A stretch of DNA of 64,000 nt from Vibrio hangzhouensis (GCF_900107935.1 NZ_FNVG01000018.1:32307-96306); one strand, 5' to 3'; positions 35,084 to 44,100 are shown, counted from the first letter of the stretch. The notes: generated from the sequence alone by a model not told the origin. A program made the numbers and translations.

Positions 35084-36172
35084 CTATCGCGCCTCAAAGT
35101 CAATACGAGGGTCTACCCACGTATAAGTTAAATCAGAAATAATACTCAAAATAAGACCCAATAACGTCATGATATATAGGGAACTAAATACAACAGGGTA
35201 GTCTCTCTGAATCGTTGACTCAAAGCCCAATAGCCCTATCCCTTCCAGTGAGAACATCACTTCAATCAACATAGAGCCCGTAAAGAAGATGCTGATAAAG
35301 GCGCTGGGGAAACCGGCAATAATAATGAGCATGGCATTACGAAAAACGTGTTTGTAGAGAATGCTCCTTTCGTCCAGCCCTTTTGCTCTCGCGGTCACCA
35401 CGTACTGCTTATTGATTTCGTCCAGAAACGAATTTTTGGTTAGCATGCTGAGAGTAGCAAAGCCGCCTATCACCATAGCGAGAATAGGCAGAGTCAGGTG
35501 CCAGAAGTAGTCGATGATTTGCTGATACCAGGTCAGTTGATCAAAGTTACTCGAAACTAACCCTCGCAGCGGGAACCAACTAAAGTAGTTACCACTGGCA
35601 AAAAAGATAATCAGGATGATGGCAAACAAGAAGCCGGGAATCGCATAACCGACAATCACCACCGCACTGGACCAAATATCAAAACGAGAACCGTGATGAA
35701 TCGCTTTGAGTATGCCAAGAGGTATTGAAATCAGGTAGATGATCAACGTACTCCAGAGCCCCAGCGAAATCGAAACAGGCAAACGGTCCTTAATAAGGTC
35801 AATGACATTACCTCCTCTGAATAGGCTATCGCCAAAATTAAACATGGCGTAGTTTTTCAGCATGTCGAAGTAGCGTTCATGAATAGGCTTATCGAAACCA
35901 AATTGCTTTTTAATTGCCTCCACGACCTCTGGGTCTAACCCTCTGGACCCTTTGTAACCTGTTGCTTCATCTTTGGGGCCAGAATCGAGTTCAACCTCGC
36001 TGCCTCCCCCACTAAAGCGCTCCATCACACCAGAGTTCAACCCTTGCATCTGTGCAAGCGCCTGTTCCACTGGTCCTCCTGGAGCAATCTGGATTATGAA
36101 AAAGTTAATGGTAATAATTGCCCAAAGCGTTGGGATGACCAGCAACAAGCGCCGGAAAATATAGGCCGCCAT
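35084..36172 (-). CDS. yejB: Peptide ABC transporter permease YejB
   Basis: A 362-residue OppB-type permease. The first membrane segment (about 10-30) is followed by a charged periplasmic segment and five further membrane spans, with EAA loop VVTARAKGLDERSILYKHVFRN. Length equals E. coli YejB (364). It lies 9 bp after yejA. Confidence 0.92.
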   Translation of the reverse strand: MAAYIFRRLLLVIPTLWAIITINFFIIQIAPGGPVEQALAQMQGLNSGVMERFSGGGSEVELDSGPKDEATGYKGSRGLDPEVVEAIKKQFGFDKPIHERYFDMLKNYAMFNFGDSLFRGGNVIDLIKDRLPVSISLGLWSTLIIYLISIPLGILKAIHHGSRFDIWSSAVVIVGYAIPGFLFAIILIIFFASGNYFSWFPLRGLVSSNFDQLTWYQQIIDYFWHLTLPILAMVIGGFATLSMLTKNSFLDEINKQYVVTARAKGLDERSILYKHVFRNAMLIIIAGFPSAFISIFFTGSMLIEVMFSLEGIGLLGFESTIQRDYPVVFSSLYIMTLLGLILSIISDLTYTWVDPRIDFEAR

Positions 36173-36181
36173 CTATCCCTC

Positions 36182-38002
36182 TTATCGACGTTTTTCAGGA
36201 AGCTTTTCAGCTTTTTCTTTTGAAACCCACCAGGTATCGACACCCAGGTCATAAGTAGGTAAGACATCAGGTCGTTCGAATTTATCCCATGTCGCCACAC
36301 GATATTTTTTAATATACCACTGAGGAATAATGTAAAAATTCCACTGTAACACGCGGTCTAAAGATCGCCCGAGGACCAATAGATTTTCCGGACTTTCTTG
36401 GTTTTGCTCAATTAAGTCGGTCAGATCGTCAATCACTGGATCTTTAACACCCGCCTGGTTATAGGTGGAATCGATGAAGTTGGAATTCCAGACTATCTTT
36501 AAATCCGAGCTTGGGTAAGGGTGTGCACTGTAACGTGAAGACACCATATCAAAGTCGCGGTCGCGCCAGCGCTTTAGATATTGAGTGGTATCAACGGTAC
36601 GAATTCGCATGTCAATCCCCATGGCTCTCATGTTCTTCTGAACTGGAATGGCTATCCGCTCCGTGGTCGGACTGTAAATCAACAACTCGAAACTCAGCGC
36701 TTCACCTGTTTCAACATTGGTCATTACTTTGTTTTTCAGTTCCCAACCCGCTTCTTTAAGCAATGCGAATGCTTTACGCATTTGGGGGCGAATTCGACCA
36801 GAACCATCGGTGACTGGTGGATTGTATTCGTCAGTAAAGACGCGCTCTGGGATTTTGCCTTTGTATTTGTTCAGGATCTCAAGTTCCGCCTCAGAGGGTA
36901 AGCCTTTTGCCTCATAGTCAGTATTCTGGAAGAAACTGCGAACACGAGAATATTGGTTGTAGAACATGTTTCGGTTCATCCACTCAAAGTCCATGGCATA
37001 GTTTAATGCTTCACGAACTTTCGGGTCGCTGAACACTGGACGTTCCGTATTGAATACAAAAGCTTGAGTCGCCATTGGCTTATGGTGCTCAATCTCTTCT
37101 TTGTTAATGAAGCCCTTGTCAAAATTTACCCCGGTGTAAGAACTGGCCCAGAACTTGGCGCTCGACTCTTCACGAAAATCAAACTCACCCGCCTTGAAAG
37201 CCTCCAACATGACAGTGTCATCTCGGTAATAGTCATACTGAACCGTTTTAAAATTGTTTCGACCTACATTCACTGGAAGATCTTTAGCCCAATAATTTTC
37301 GTCAAGCTGATAGGTCAGCGTTTGCCCCATTTTATAATCAACAATTTTGTAAGCCCCACTGCCTACTGGTGGTGTGCTAAGTGGCTCCGAAAAGTTTTTG
37401 TCTTTCCAGAAATGCTCTGGCAATATTCGAGTGCTTTGCGCCAGACTAAATAGCTTCTCTTTACTCGGCACCGACATGTCTATCCGTACCTTCAACTCCG
37501 ATACCGCTTTGACACTTTTAACATCTTTGTAGTAAGCACGATACTGAGGCACCCCTTCAGTCATGAACTTGTTGAAGGTGAATTCCACATCTTTAGCGGT
37601 AATAGGTTGACCATCAGTAAATCGAGCTTTGGGGTTAATATCAATTTCGAGCCAGCTGTAATCGTCGGAATAGCGAACTCTTTCCGCAATAAGCGGATAA
37701 AATGAGTCAATTTCGTCACTTGGCGAGAACATCAATGTGTCGTAGAGATTACCGGTAGCGGCGGCAGGCTGCCCTCGTGAGGCATAGCGGTTAAAGTTAT
37801 CAAACGTACCGATTTGGCCATAAGTCACTTTTCCGTATTTGGGGGCGTCAGGGTTCACATAGTCGAAGTGAGAGAAGTCTGCCGGGTACTTCGCTGAGCC
37901 GAATCCAACTAACGTGGTTGTCTCTACCACATTTGCTGCAAATACACTGGTTGTTAAGACTCCCACTCCAAGAGCCACTGCTGCTTTGCCAAATAGCGTC
38001 AT
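36182..38002 (-). CDS. yejA: Periplasmic peptide-binding protein YejA
   Basis: A 606-residue family 5 solute-binding protein with a signal peptide (about 1-22, ending VFAA). The mature protein carries HFDYVNPDAPKYGKVT and the paired YRAYYKDVKSV features of YejA. It captures peptides for YejBEF. It is first in the operon, with GGGGAG-type site before the ATG. The operon sits inside the glucan locus but shows no GAAAGCGCTTTC operator. Confidence 0.9.
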   Translation of the reverse strand: MTLFGKAAVALGVGVLTTSVFAANVVETTTLVGFGSAKYPADFSHFDYVNPDAPKYGKVTYGQIGTFDNFNRYASRGQPAAATGNLYDTLMFSPSDEIDSFYPLIAERVRYSDDYSWLEIDINPKARFTDGQPITAKDVEFTFNKFMTEGVPQYRAYYKDVKSVKAVSELKVRIDMSVPSKEKLFSLAQSTRILPEHFWKDKNFSEPLSTPPVGSGAYKIVDYKMGQTLTYQLDENYWAKDLPVNVGRNNFKTVQYDYYRDDTVMLEAFKAGEFDFREESSAKFWASSYTGVNFDKGFINKEEIEHHKPMATQAFVFNTERPVFSDPKVREALNYAMDFEWMNRNMFYNQYSRVRSFFQNTDYEAKGLPSEAELEILNKYKGKIPERVFTDEYNPPVTDGSGRIRPQMRKAFALLKEAGWELKNKVMTNVETGEALSFELLIYSPTTERIAIPVQKNMRAMGIDMRIRTVDTTQYLKRWRDRDFDMVSSRYSAHPYPSSDLKIVWNSNFIDSTYNQAGVKDPVIDDLTDLIEQNQESPENLLVLGRSLDRVLQWNFYIIPQWYIKKYRVATWDKFERPDVLPTYDLGVDTWWVSKEKAEKLPEKRR

Positions 38003-38163
38003 CCCTTTCTCCCCAAAACAAAGAAAGGCCGGTTGTTGCGCGTCCTTTCTTCAATGTTCATCATGATGTTTATATTGATATAAATAGCTGTATTTCACGG
38101 TGTTTTCAAGGGTGGGGGCACGTAAGGACAAGAATAAACTGTGAAACTTTGCCACAGATGGAG

Positions 38164-39120
38164 TCAGGCGCTTATTTCTTCATCACAGTGATCACAATTA
38201 ATGATTGTTCGTGAATCTGGACAATGCATGTGAACTCGACCAAGACAACCTTTTTTGGACACGTAAAGTGCTTTGTCCGCTCGTTCGATGATGCTGCCCT
38301 CTTCCATTGAATGCGTCGCGACACCGATAGAACATGAAACACTAAACGATTTACCACTACTGGTTTTAAAACTGAGCTTATCTATCTTTTCAGACAGACG
38401 ACTTGCTAATGCGTAGGCCTGGTCAATATTACTGTTTGGCAACAGCAGAACAAACTCATCCCCCCCGTAGCGGCACAGCAGATCTCGCTCACGGGTGAAA
38501 CGATTGATCACCTTAACCACATCGACCAGTACACGGTCGCCAATCGAATGGCCATACTTATCATTGATCGGTTTGAATCGGTCGACGTCGATGATCAACA
38601 GCGAGCTAGGTATACCGAAACTACGAAAAGCTTTACTCTGTTCTTCGAGAGCCAAGTGAAGGTAACGACGGTTGAAACAACCCGTGAGCACATCCGTATT
38701 CGCTTCCTCGAGTAACGTTTGCCTTTCTTCCATGTCCTTGGACACGTCGACAGCAAAGCCTATTACACCAAGTACCTTATCGTCCTTAATAATTGGGGAT
38801 GAAATGGTCAGATGGTACAACTCTCGCTGACCAATTCTGAAAGGGATTTTCTGCTGGGTGGGAAGCCTAGACTCAACGACTTCTCTGTCGTTGAGACGCA
38901 TCTTTTTAGCAACACTGAAATTGAATAAGTGCCAGTCAGTTTTCCCTTTTATTCCTTCTAAAGATACCTTAAACGTCTCCAGCACTTTTCTATTTACATA
39001 TTGATACCGCCCCCTGTTATCTTTTATAAAAATAAAAGCATCAACAGCGTCAAAGACTTCAGATAAGCCTAATAACTCCTCTTGAGCACCTTGATGGGTG
39101 GAGAATATGAAATCAAGCAT
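38164..39120 (-). CDS. PAS-GGDEF diguanylate cyclase
   Basis: A 318-residue cytoplasmic cyclase. A PAS domain (about 18-135, KDNRGRYQYVNRKVLETF) leads into a GGDEF domain (about 140-292) with intact GGDEF at 219-223. The inhibitory I-site RxxD is at 210-213, five residues before it. Active synthesis of c-di-GMP with feedback inhibition is expected. The tail (292-312) has an unusual cluster of Cys and His (Cys292, His297, His299, Cys300, Cys309, His311, Cys312) that could bind metal. The site before ATG is weak. The input signal of the PAS domain is not evident. Confidence 0.9.
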   Translation of the reverse strand: MLDFIFSTHQGAQEELLGLSEVFDAVDAFIFIKDNRGRYQYVNRKVLETFKVSLEGIKGKTDWHLFNFSVAKKMRLNDREVVESRLPTQQKIPFRIGQRELYHLTISSPIIKDDKVLGVIGFAVDVSKDMEERQTLLEEANTDVLTGCFNRRYLHLALEEQSKAFRSFGIPSSLLIIDVDRFKPINDKYGHSIGDRVLVDVVKVINRFTRERDLLCRYGGDEFVLLLPNSNIDQAYALASRLSEKIDKLSFKTSSGKSFSVSCSIGVATHSMEEGSIIERADKALYVSKKGCLGRVHMHCPDSRTIINCDHCDEEISA

Positions 39121-39436
39121 AAACGGCTAAAAGTGCATAATGTTGAATATCGAATAATAGAGTCTAAACCCTAGTCAGAAATATTGCTTCTGCCCTGATT
39201 AGATTTCTAAGCCAAAAGTTTAATTTTGATACATCGGCCACATTTTTGAACCAGCATCACATTACCGCACTACATTCGCTCAAATAGCAAACGATGCTTA
39301 CATCGACCAGTTCTCAAGACGATAAGTTACTGCATTGCAAACCTATCCAACCGATTAGCAAATATAATTGATACACCCGTGCATTATATCTTTCATTGTA
39401 TTTGCTTAGAGTTCTGATAAGAGGGGCAGTTCAAAG
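39121..39436. other. Intergenic region, nothing recognised
   Basis: The 316 bp upstream of the cyclase gene are AT-rich. I see no ORF, hairpin or operator that stands out. Confidence 0.5.
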
Positions 39437-39653
39437 ATGAAAACGGTACTAATGATGATATCCCTTGTGCTAATCAACTCTGTGCCGTTGTTGCAGGGTT
39501 AGTAGATGTCAGTATGATTGTGTGACAAGGCGGGCTGAATATGTGCGATACATAGAGAAATGCAGTGACACTATTGCCAGTCCTTCAAGCTTGTTCACTA
39601 GATGCAGCAAACAAGTGATCCCGCTAAGAGGTAAGAGAAAGGTAAAAAGTTGA
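39437..39653 (+). pseudogene. Possible small secreted Cys-containing protein, apparently frameshifted
   Basis: A 21-codon ORF starts at 39437 (MKTVLMMISLVLINSVPLLQ, a plausible signal peptide, with GAGGGG upstream) and stops at 39500-39502. From 39498 the next frame is open to a TGA at 39651 and reads VSRCQYDCVTRRAEYVRY then IEKCSDTIASPSSLFTRC and a basic end. Removing one G from the GGG at 39496-39498 would join them into about 71 residues with four cysteines. A terminator hairpin begins at the TGA. This could be a decayed gene, a sequencing error, or chance; I do not recognise the protein. Confidence 0.3.
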
Positions 39654-39682
39654 GAGAGTCGCTATGCTACTCTCTCCTTTTT
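39652..39682. terminator. Bidirectional terminator
   Basis: Perfect stem GAGAGAGT-9-ACTCTCTC, with a T run on the plus side and, read the other way, AACTTTTT. It would end malM on the minus strand and any transcript of the small ORF at 39437. Confidence 0.7.
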
Positions 39683-39686
39683 CGAT

Positions 39687-40577
39687 TTATTGGTAGTTTT
39701 TCATTGACTTAATAAAAGTCTCTTTTGCAGTCGGTGAACCTAACCTTTCAGCTTCGTTAGAGACGCTGATCGCACGCTCAAAGTCACCTTCAGAAACGGC
39801 TTTGCTGATTTCATCATTGAAAGCCTGCTCTTGTTCTGCACTCATTACCGATTGCTGCTCAGAGTCAACATACGCCGCGATGCTTTCTTCTCTCTGAGAT
39901 TTCTCTTGTGTCGTTTCACTCAACCTGCCTGCAGGGTCATAGTCAAACTCGAACGTCACCTGGCCAATAGCGGAGTGTGGAATTTTATTGGTTGAATAAA
40001 AAGGGTTATCGGCTGATACCTGCCCTGATTTCAGAGCGAACTCACTTGGGGGCATAGGCATAGAATATTCAGCGAGATCTTGTGCTGTCGTCATCGCAAC
40101 CAAATACTTAGGTGCCTTACCATTTGGGTATTTTTGCGGCAACACATAGTCCCCTATGTATCCCGCTTTATACAGTAATGAGCTTTCACTGTAGCGGATG
40201 GTATTGTCGTCAATGACGTCCAGTACCTTGTAGTTGTTATCAAGCACCAGAACACTCGGTACAAATACCGTTTTTTCAACCACAGAGTACACTTTTAGTT
40301 CAATACTGCCAGTAGCTTGGGGCAACGCTAAACCAGCAACAAAAGTTTTTCCAGTTTTTAGCTCTACGATGGGCGATTGCGCCGTAATATCCACTCGAAA
40401 CGTCTCTGGCTTGACGACTTGTTGATAAGTCAGTGTATCCAGAGTTTCACAGCAATTGGCTACAGACTGCAATGCATTAAGTCCGAGTTTTTCCTCTCTG
40501 TTCTCTGCCGTCACATTTTCGGAACCAGAGCAGCCAGCGAGTGTTGCCAACAGCATTGCTAATATCGTTTTCTTCAT
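39687..40577 (-). CDS. malM: MalM-like periplasmic lipoprotein
   Basis: A 296-residue lipoprotein (lipobox LAGC, Cys16). The C-terminal segment (about 260-296, SEGDFERAISVSNEAERLGS) and the central FVPSVLVLDNN and YLVAMTTAQDL motifs match MalM of the E. coli maltose operon as I recall it. MalM is periplasmic and of unclear function. It lies downstream of lamB, as in E. coli, though a terminator separates them. In this locus it may work with the porin on laminari-oligosaccharides rather than maltodextrins. Confidence 0.75.
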   Translation of the reverse strand: MKKTILAMLLATLAGCSGSENVTAENREEKLGLNALQSVANCCETLDTLTYQQVVKPETFRVDITAQSPIVELKTGKTFVAGLALPQATGSIELKVYSVVEKTVFVPSVLVLDNNYKVLDVIDDNTIRYSESSLLYKAGYIGDYVLPQKYPNGKAPKYLVAMTTAQDLAEYSMPMPPSEFALKSGQVSADNPFYSTNKIPHSAIGQVTFEFDYDPAGRLSETTQEKSQREESIAAYVDSEQQSVMSAEQEQAFNDEISKAVSEGDFERAISVSNEAERLGSPTAKETFIKSMKNYQ

Positions 40578-40677
40578 TTCTACACCATCCTCAGAGTTTA
40601 ATGAACTCTATACCACCAGCACTTTAGCCTAGAGCCTGCCCTGGAATTTTGCAACGAGTTATGACATTGAGTATTTC

Positions 40678-40708
40678 AAAAAAAAAAGCCACTCCAGAAT
40701 AGAGTGGC
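40678..40708 (-). terminator. Terminator of the lamB transcript
   Basis: Stem GCCACTC-7-GAGTGGC (arms 40688-40694 and 40702-40708) followed on the minus strand by ten T residues. It lies 143 bp past the lamB stop. Confidence 0.88.
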
Positions 40709-40719
40709 AAAGTAGAACT

Positions 40720-40822
40720 TGTTCATTCATTCGCTGCTTCATCTCATGAATGAACATATAACCACAATACAATTATTGTGAAATAATCGAACATGCTTTC
40801 TCCCCATGATACACATGTTCGA
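40720..40822 (-). ncRNA. Array of three stem-loops in the lamB 3' region (possible 3'UTR RNA)
   Basis: Three perfect inverted repeats precede the terminator: 40787-40795 with 40814-40822 (9 bp), 40763-40769 with 40774-40780 (7 bp), and 40720-40730 with 40746-40756 (11 bp). With the terminator they make four stems in 145 nt. This could stabilise lamB mRNA or be released as a small RNA. The stems are seen directly; the function is inferred. Confidence 0.4.
40744..40794 (-). CDS. Possible 16-residue hydrophobic peptide within the lamB 3' region
   Basis: An ATG at 40794 with GGGGAG five bases upstream opens MFDYFTIIVLWLYVHS before a TGA. The spacing is ideal for ribosome binding and the product could span a membrane. 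The ribosome-binding site lies in the loop of the first stem and the start codon in its arm. An ORF this short can arise by chance. Confidence 0.25.
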   Translation of the reverse strand: MFDYFTIIVLWLYVHS

Positions 40823-40850
40823 TACCTACTAAGGTCAGCGAATACTGGTG

Positions 40851-42134
40851 TTACCACCACATATCTGCTTGGATACCTACTAGTACATCTGCTTTGTCAC
40901 GCATTGAACCGTCTAGGTATGTAGCAAGGAAGCGGATTTCTGGCACAGGACCGAAGCCTGAGTTTACTGCAATCGTAGGCGCAATCGTCAGTTTGTAATC
41001 ATACGCGCTGCCGCCGTTACCATTTGCATCAGACCAGTCACCATATTGATAGCCAGCTTCCGTCGCGATAGAGAAGTTTTTCGCAATTGGGAACGTTGGA
41101 CGAATCATCGCCGATGCCCAAGAATCCTTACCACGATTTTCTAGATCATTGTACTGACCCTGAATCGAGTGGAACACACTTACGCCATTTTCAAAGAAGT
41201 AACCACCCCAGATCAATGCACGTGTAGAAACGTCACCTGAATCGACTTTCTTCATGTTCGCTGGGCCCATCGCACCACCGTAGCCTGGTTTCCAAGCGTT
41301 ATAGGTAGTGATCGTACCACCCAATAGCTGACCAGAACCTAGACCTTGACCGGCTTGAGCAATATACTTAGTGAAACCTTTGTCTGACAGTCCAAATACT
41401 GAGTCAGAGTGATAGATACCCGTCACTTCAAAGCCCGTATCAGCATATTCATCGCCATCAACGAAATTGTCTGGTAGGTATTTACCCATTGCGTGCAACT
41501 CGAACGAACCAAAGTTTGCACCTACGTGAACCGAGTGCATTGGGTTGTTTGTATCCGGAACCCAATATCCACCTTCGGCGTTGTCACTCGCAACGTAAGC
41601 GAAGTCCCACTTATTGCCGCCAAGTTCGATGCCTTCAACACCGACACCAGTACCAGACATATCTGTGTAGAAGAAGTCAGTCATAAAGATGTAGTTATCT
41701 TTACCGTAGAAACGCTTACCACCCCAAACAGTGCCCGTTTCTGTTACGCCATCAAACTCAACAAAAGTTTCAACTAGACCGATGCTGCCGTTTGCTGCGT
41801 CGGCATTAGTACCTAACTGGTTTTTACCTTCAGACTGTGCGTTATCAGCACCAGCACGAGTTTTAATGCGGATGTTTTGTCCATCAGCAGTATTGAAATT
41901 CTTCTGAAGAGCCAGCTCGAAGTGGTTATCTGATTCGATACCCAAACGACCTAGTTTTTCTTTAGTAGCAGGGAATTTCGAACGTTTGAAGTCATCGTTA
42001 GCGCTATATAGGGCACCAGCACGAAAATAACCGTGAAATTCGAAACCTTGTGTATTTTCACTTGCCATTACATTAGAGCCAGCAGCACTGAGGCCTGCCA
42101 TTAAACAAGCAATAGAAACCTTTGATAATTTCAT
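40851..42134 (-). CDS. lamB: LamB-type maltoporin
   Basis: A 427-residue outer-membrane porin. The signal peptide (about 1-24, ending NVMA) is followed by the LamB opening GFEFHGYFRAGALYSA. Regions such as GKRFYGKDNYIFMTDFFYTDMSGTGVG are conserved (seen as GKRFYGKDNY and DFFYTDMSGTG). The C-terminus ends in an aromatic residue (DMWW) as barrel assembly needs. The start is the ATG at 42134, with GGAG at good spacing. Classical LamB admits maltodextrins; no maltose genes are nearby. With three GAAAGCGCTTTC-type sites upstream, it more likely admits laminari-oligosaccharides. Confidence 0.88.
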   Translation of the reverse strand: MKLSKVSIACLMAGLSAAGSNVMASENTQGFEFHGYFRAGALYSANDDFKRSKFPATKEKLGRLGIESDNHFELALQKNFNTADGQNIRIKTRAGADNAQSEGKNQLGTNADAANGSIGLVETFVEFDGVTETGTVWGGKRFYGKDNYIFMTDFFYTDMSGTGVGVEGIELGGNKWDFAYVASDNAEGGYWVPDTNNPMHSVHVGANFGSFELHAMGKYLPDNFVDGDEYADTGFEVTGIYHSDSVFGLSDKGFTKYIAQAGQGLGSGQLLGGTITTYNAWKPGYGGAMGPANMKKVDSGDVSTRALIWGGYFFENGVSVFHSIQGQYNDLENRGKDSWASAMIRPTFPIAKNFSIATEAGYQYGDWSDANGNGGSAYDYKLTIAPTIAVNSGFGPVPEIRFLATYLDGSMRDKADVLVGIQADMWW

Positions 42135-42445
42135 TATCAACTCCTAAGTTATTATAATTAATTCCAGTTTTTAAATGCACACCAATTAACCATATGTAAA
42201 GCGAACCACTGCTTACGGTAAGATATGCATCGTTGAGTTTGATAATTGAAAGATGACCCCCTTCATCATTCAAATAATCAAATATTCGATTTACAACAAG
42301 CCCATCAATCCAACTCATTGTATTTTGAATTCATTTATATAATTTAAATCCAGTATTTCCCGGGCAACATATACGTGAATAACTTCATTTACTTATTTAC
42401 CAGTCTGTTATCTACTTTGTTGACGACTTTGCTCCAGGCAAGCAT

Positions 42446-42457
42446 GTAAGCGCTTTC
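42446..42457. promoter_or_regulatory. LacI-family operator, lamB/lacI region, site 1
   Basis: GTAAGCGCTTTC, one base from the perfect palindrome, 312 bp before the lamB start. Confidence 0.7.
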
Positions 42458-42575
42458 TTGAAATTGAAAGCAAAAAACGAAGCCCATTTTTTAGAACATT
42501 CGCACAATGCCCTGCATTTACTGATAAACAGTGAGTCTCATAGTGGCAACACGCAACATGAACTCAGAAAAAAAT

Positions 42576-42587
42576 GTAAGCGCTTTC
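42576..42587. promoter_or_regulatory. LacI-family operator, lamB/lacI region, site 2
   Basis: GTAAGCGCTTTC, identical to site 1 and 130 bp away from it. The shared flank ATGTAAGCGCTTTCT supports common descent or selection. Confidence 0.7.
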
Positions 42588-42737
42588 TATTTATTAGTTA
42601 AAAAAAGCACCTTCGTATCATTGATGCAGTAGATTTGCTCTGTCACCTTGTTGAGTTTTATAGTACCTCCCTAATTCATAGGTGTATATAGCCTCCAGAC
42701 ACATGAGTTTACAAACTTTGATCATCATCCCCCAAAA

Positions 42738-42749
42738 GAAAGCGCTTTC
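42738..42749. promoter_or_regulatory. LacI-family operator, lamB/lacI region, site 3
   Basis: Perfect GAAAGCGCTTTC, with outer bases extending the palindrome to AAGAAAGCGCTTTCTT. It lies 213 bp before lacI and may serve autoregulation. Confidence 0.78.
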
Positions 42750-42961
42750 TTGATTTTCCGTGCACTGGGTCACTTTTGCTCATAAAACGCCCTTTGAGGC
42801 CTGCAGTGGCAATAGGTTGCTCAGATCACATTTCCATTTATCAGCATCGTTGTGAGTAAAATTTACCGCGGAGAACAAAAGGTTCTGGTGTATAATTTTG
42901 GCCACCAATAACAGTGGAATCTCCGTGATTTCAATGAGATTGAAATAATAGGAATATAAGT

Positions 42962-43969
42962 TTGATTACCATAAAAGAAGTCGCAGAACTTGCTCAAGTA
43001 TCCCAAGCTACCGTATCAAGAACGCTAAACGGCCATGCTTCGGTAAAAGAGACGAATAAGCAGAAAGTATTTGCTGCGATTGAAGAACTCGGCTACAAAC
43101 CGAATGCGTTCGCGCAAGCACTAGCGTCAAACCGCTCGTGCAGTATCGGTATGTTGGTGGGTACTCTTGACGGTCCGTTTTATGGGCCAATGATGCATGA
43201 AGTAGAGAAAGTGGTTCGCGCAGAGAACTACCATCTTATCATTACAAGTGGACACGAAGAGTATGATGAGGAACATGAATCCATTCGCTTCTTACGCTCT
43301 AAGAAAGTGGACGGGTTGGTTCTGACCGCAGATACCCTGTCCGACAGTGAGTTGCTGGATATCGTTAACGAAGTGGAAGCGACTGTCCTTATTAACCGCT
43401 ACATTCCAGAGATTGCTGAACGTTGCATCTGGATAGATAACGAGCGAGGTGGTTTTTTGGCGACTGAGCACCTTATCAAATGCGGTCATACTCAGATTGG
43501 CTGTGTTACAGGTCAGTTAAGTAAAGTGGACAGTAGAGACCGCCTACAAGGCTTCAGAAACGCCCTGAGTCACTATGGTGTTGAGTATAATCCTAACGCG
43601 GTTGTTGAAGGTCGATTCGACCATAAATGCAATCACGATGCGATCAGAAGGTTGCTGGACAGAGACATACCGCTCACGGCCATTTTCTGCATGAACGATA
43701 ACATTGCGATGACGGCATACACTCTGTGCTTAGAACGCGGCCTTAAAGTTGGTGAAGACATTTCTATTATCGGCTTCGATAACGTTTCTTTCGGTCAACA
43801 CATGACTCCTGGGCTGACAACCATTGACTTCCCAATTCATGAGATGGCAAAAATGGCAGCGCAGAAAGTAATGGCGATTGTTCAAAATAAAAAAAGTGCG
43901 AACTTGTGTAATGATCCTATTGCACCGACAGTTGTTGTGCGTGGCTCAGTTAAAAACCTCAATCGTTAA
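42962..43969 (+). CDS. LacI-family transcriptional regulator
   Basis: A 335-residue LacI-type regulator. The helix-turn-helix (ITIKEVAELAQVSQATVSRT, 2-21) and hinge are followed by a sugar-binding domain (about 60-330). Translation uses a TTG codon with AGGA upstream; no ATG is available without losing the HTH. It lies at the centre of the glucan locus, with palindromic operators near most transport and enzyme genes. It is the best candidate for their regulator, probably released by a laminari-oligosaccharide or glucose derivative. TTG initiation suggests low expression. Confidence 0.9.
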   Translation: MITIKEVAELAQVSQATVSRTLNGHASVKETNKQKVFAAIEELGYKPNAFAQALASNRSCSIGMLVGTLDGPFYGPMMHEVEKVVRAENYHLIITSGHEEYDEEHESIRFLRSKKVDGLVLTADTLSDSELLDIVNEVEATVLINRYIPEIAERCIWIDNERGGFLATEHLIKCGHTQIGCVTGQLSKVDSRDRLQGFRNALSHYGVEYNPNAVVEGRFDHKCNHDAIRRLLDRDIPLTAIFCMNDNIAMTAYTLCLERGLKVGEDISIIGFDNVSFGQHMTPGLTTIDFPIHEMAKMAAQKVMAIVQNKKSANLCNDPIAPTVVVRGSVKNLNR

Positions 43970-44060
43970 ATAGTGAAAGCCTTTAATTTAAACTAAGATT
44001 TAAATATCTTTCAAAATTTCAAGAGCTAACAAAATAATAAAAACCAACAATCTGGCATTA

Positions 44061-44093
44061 AAAAAGGGACCTCATCGAGGTCCCTTTTCTTTA
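44061..44093. terminator. Bidirectional terminator between lacI and the phosphorylase
   Basis: Perfect 12-bp stem AAAAGGGACCTC with a 3-nt loop, flanked by A and T runs. It lies between convergent genes ending at 43969 and 44101. Confidence 0.92.
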
Positions 44094-44100
44094 TATTTCG

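Larger units (their letters stand above)
42135..42961. promoter_or_regulatory. Divergent regulatory region of lamB and lacI
   Basis: The 827-bp gap carries three operator palindromes (listed separately). It also has an AGAAC-5-GTTCT inverted repeat (42872-42886) and a perfect TATAAT at 42891-42896 that could be the -10 of lacI. I see no convincing ORF. The length is unusual for a simple divergent promoter. Confidence 0.65.

Noticed and set aside
37064..37453. 129-codon ORF on the plus strand
   Set aside because: It lies within yejA on the other strand, and no initiation signal is visible.
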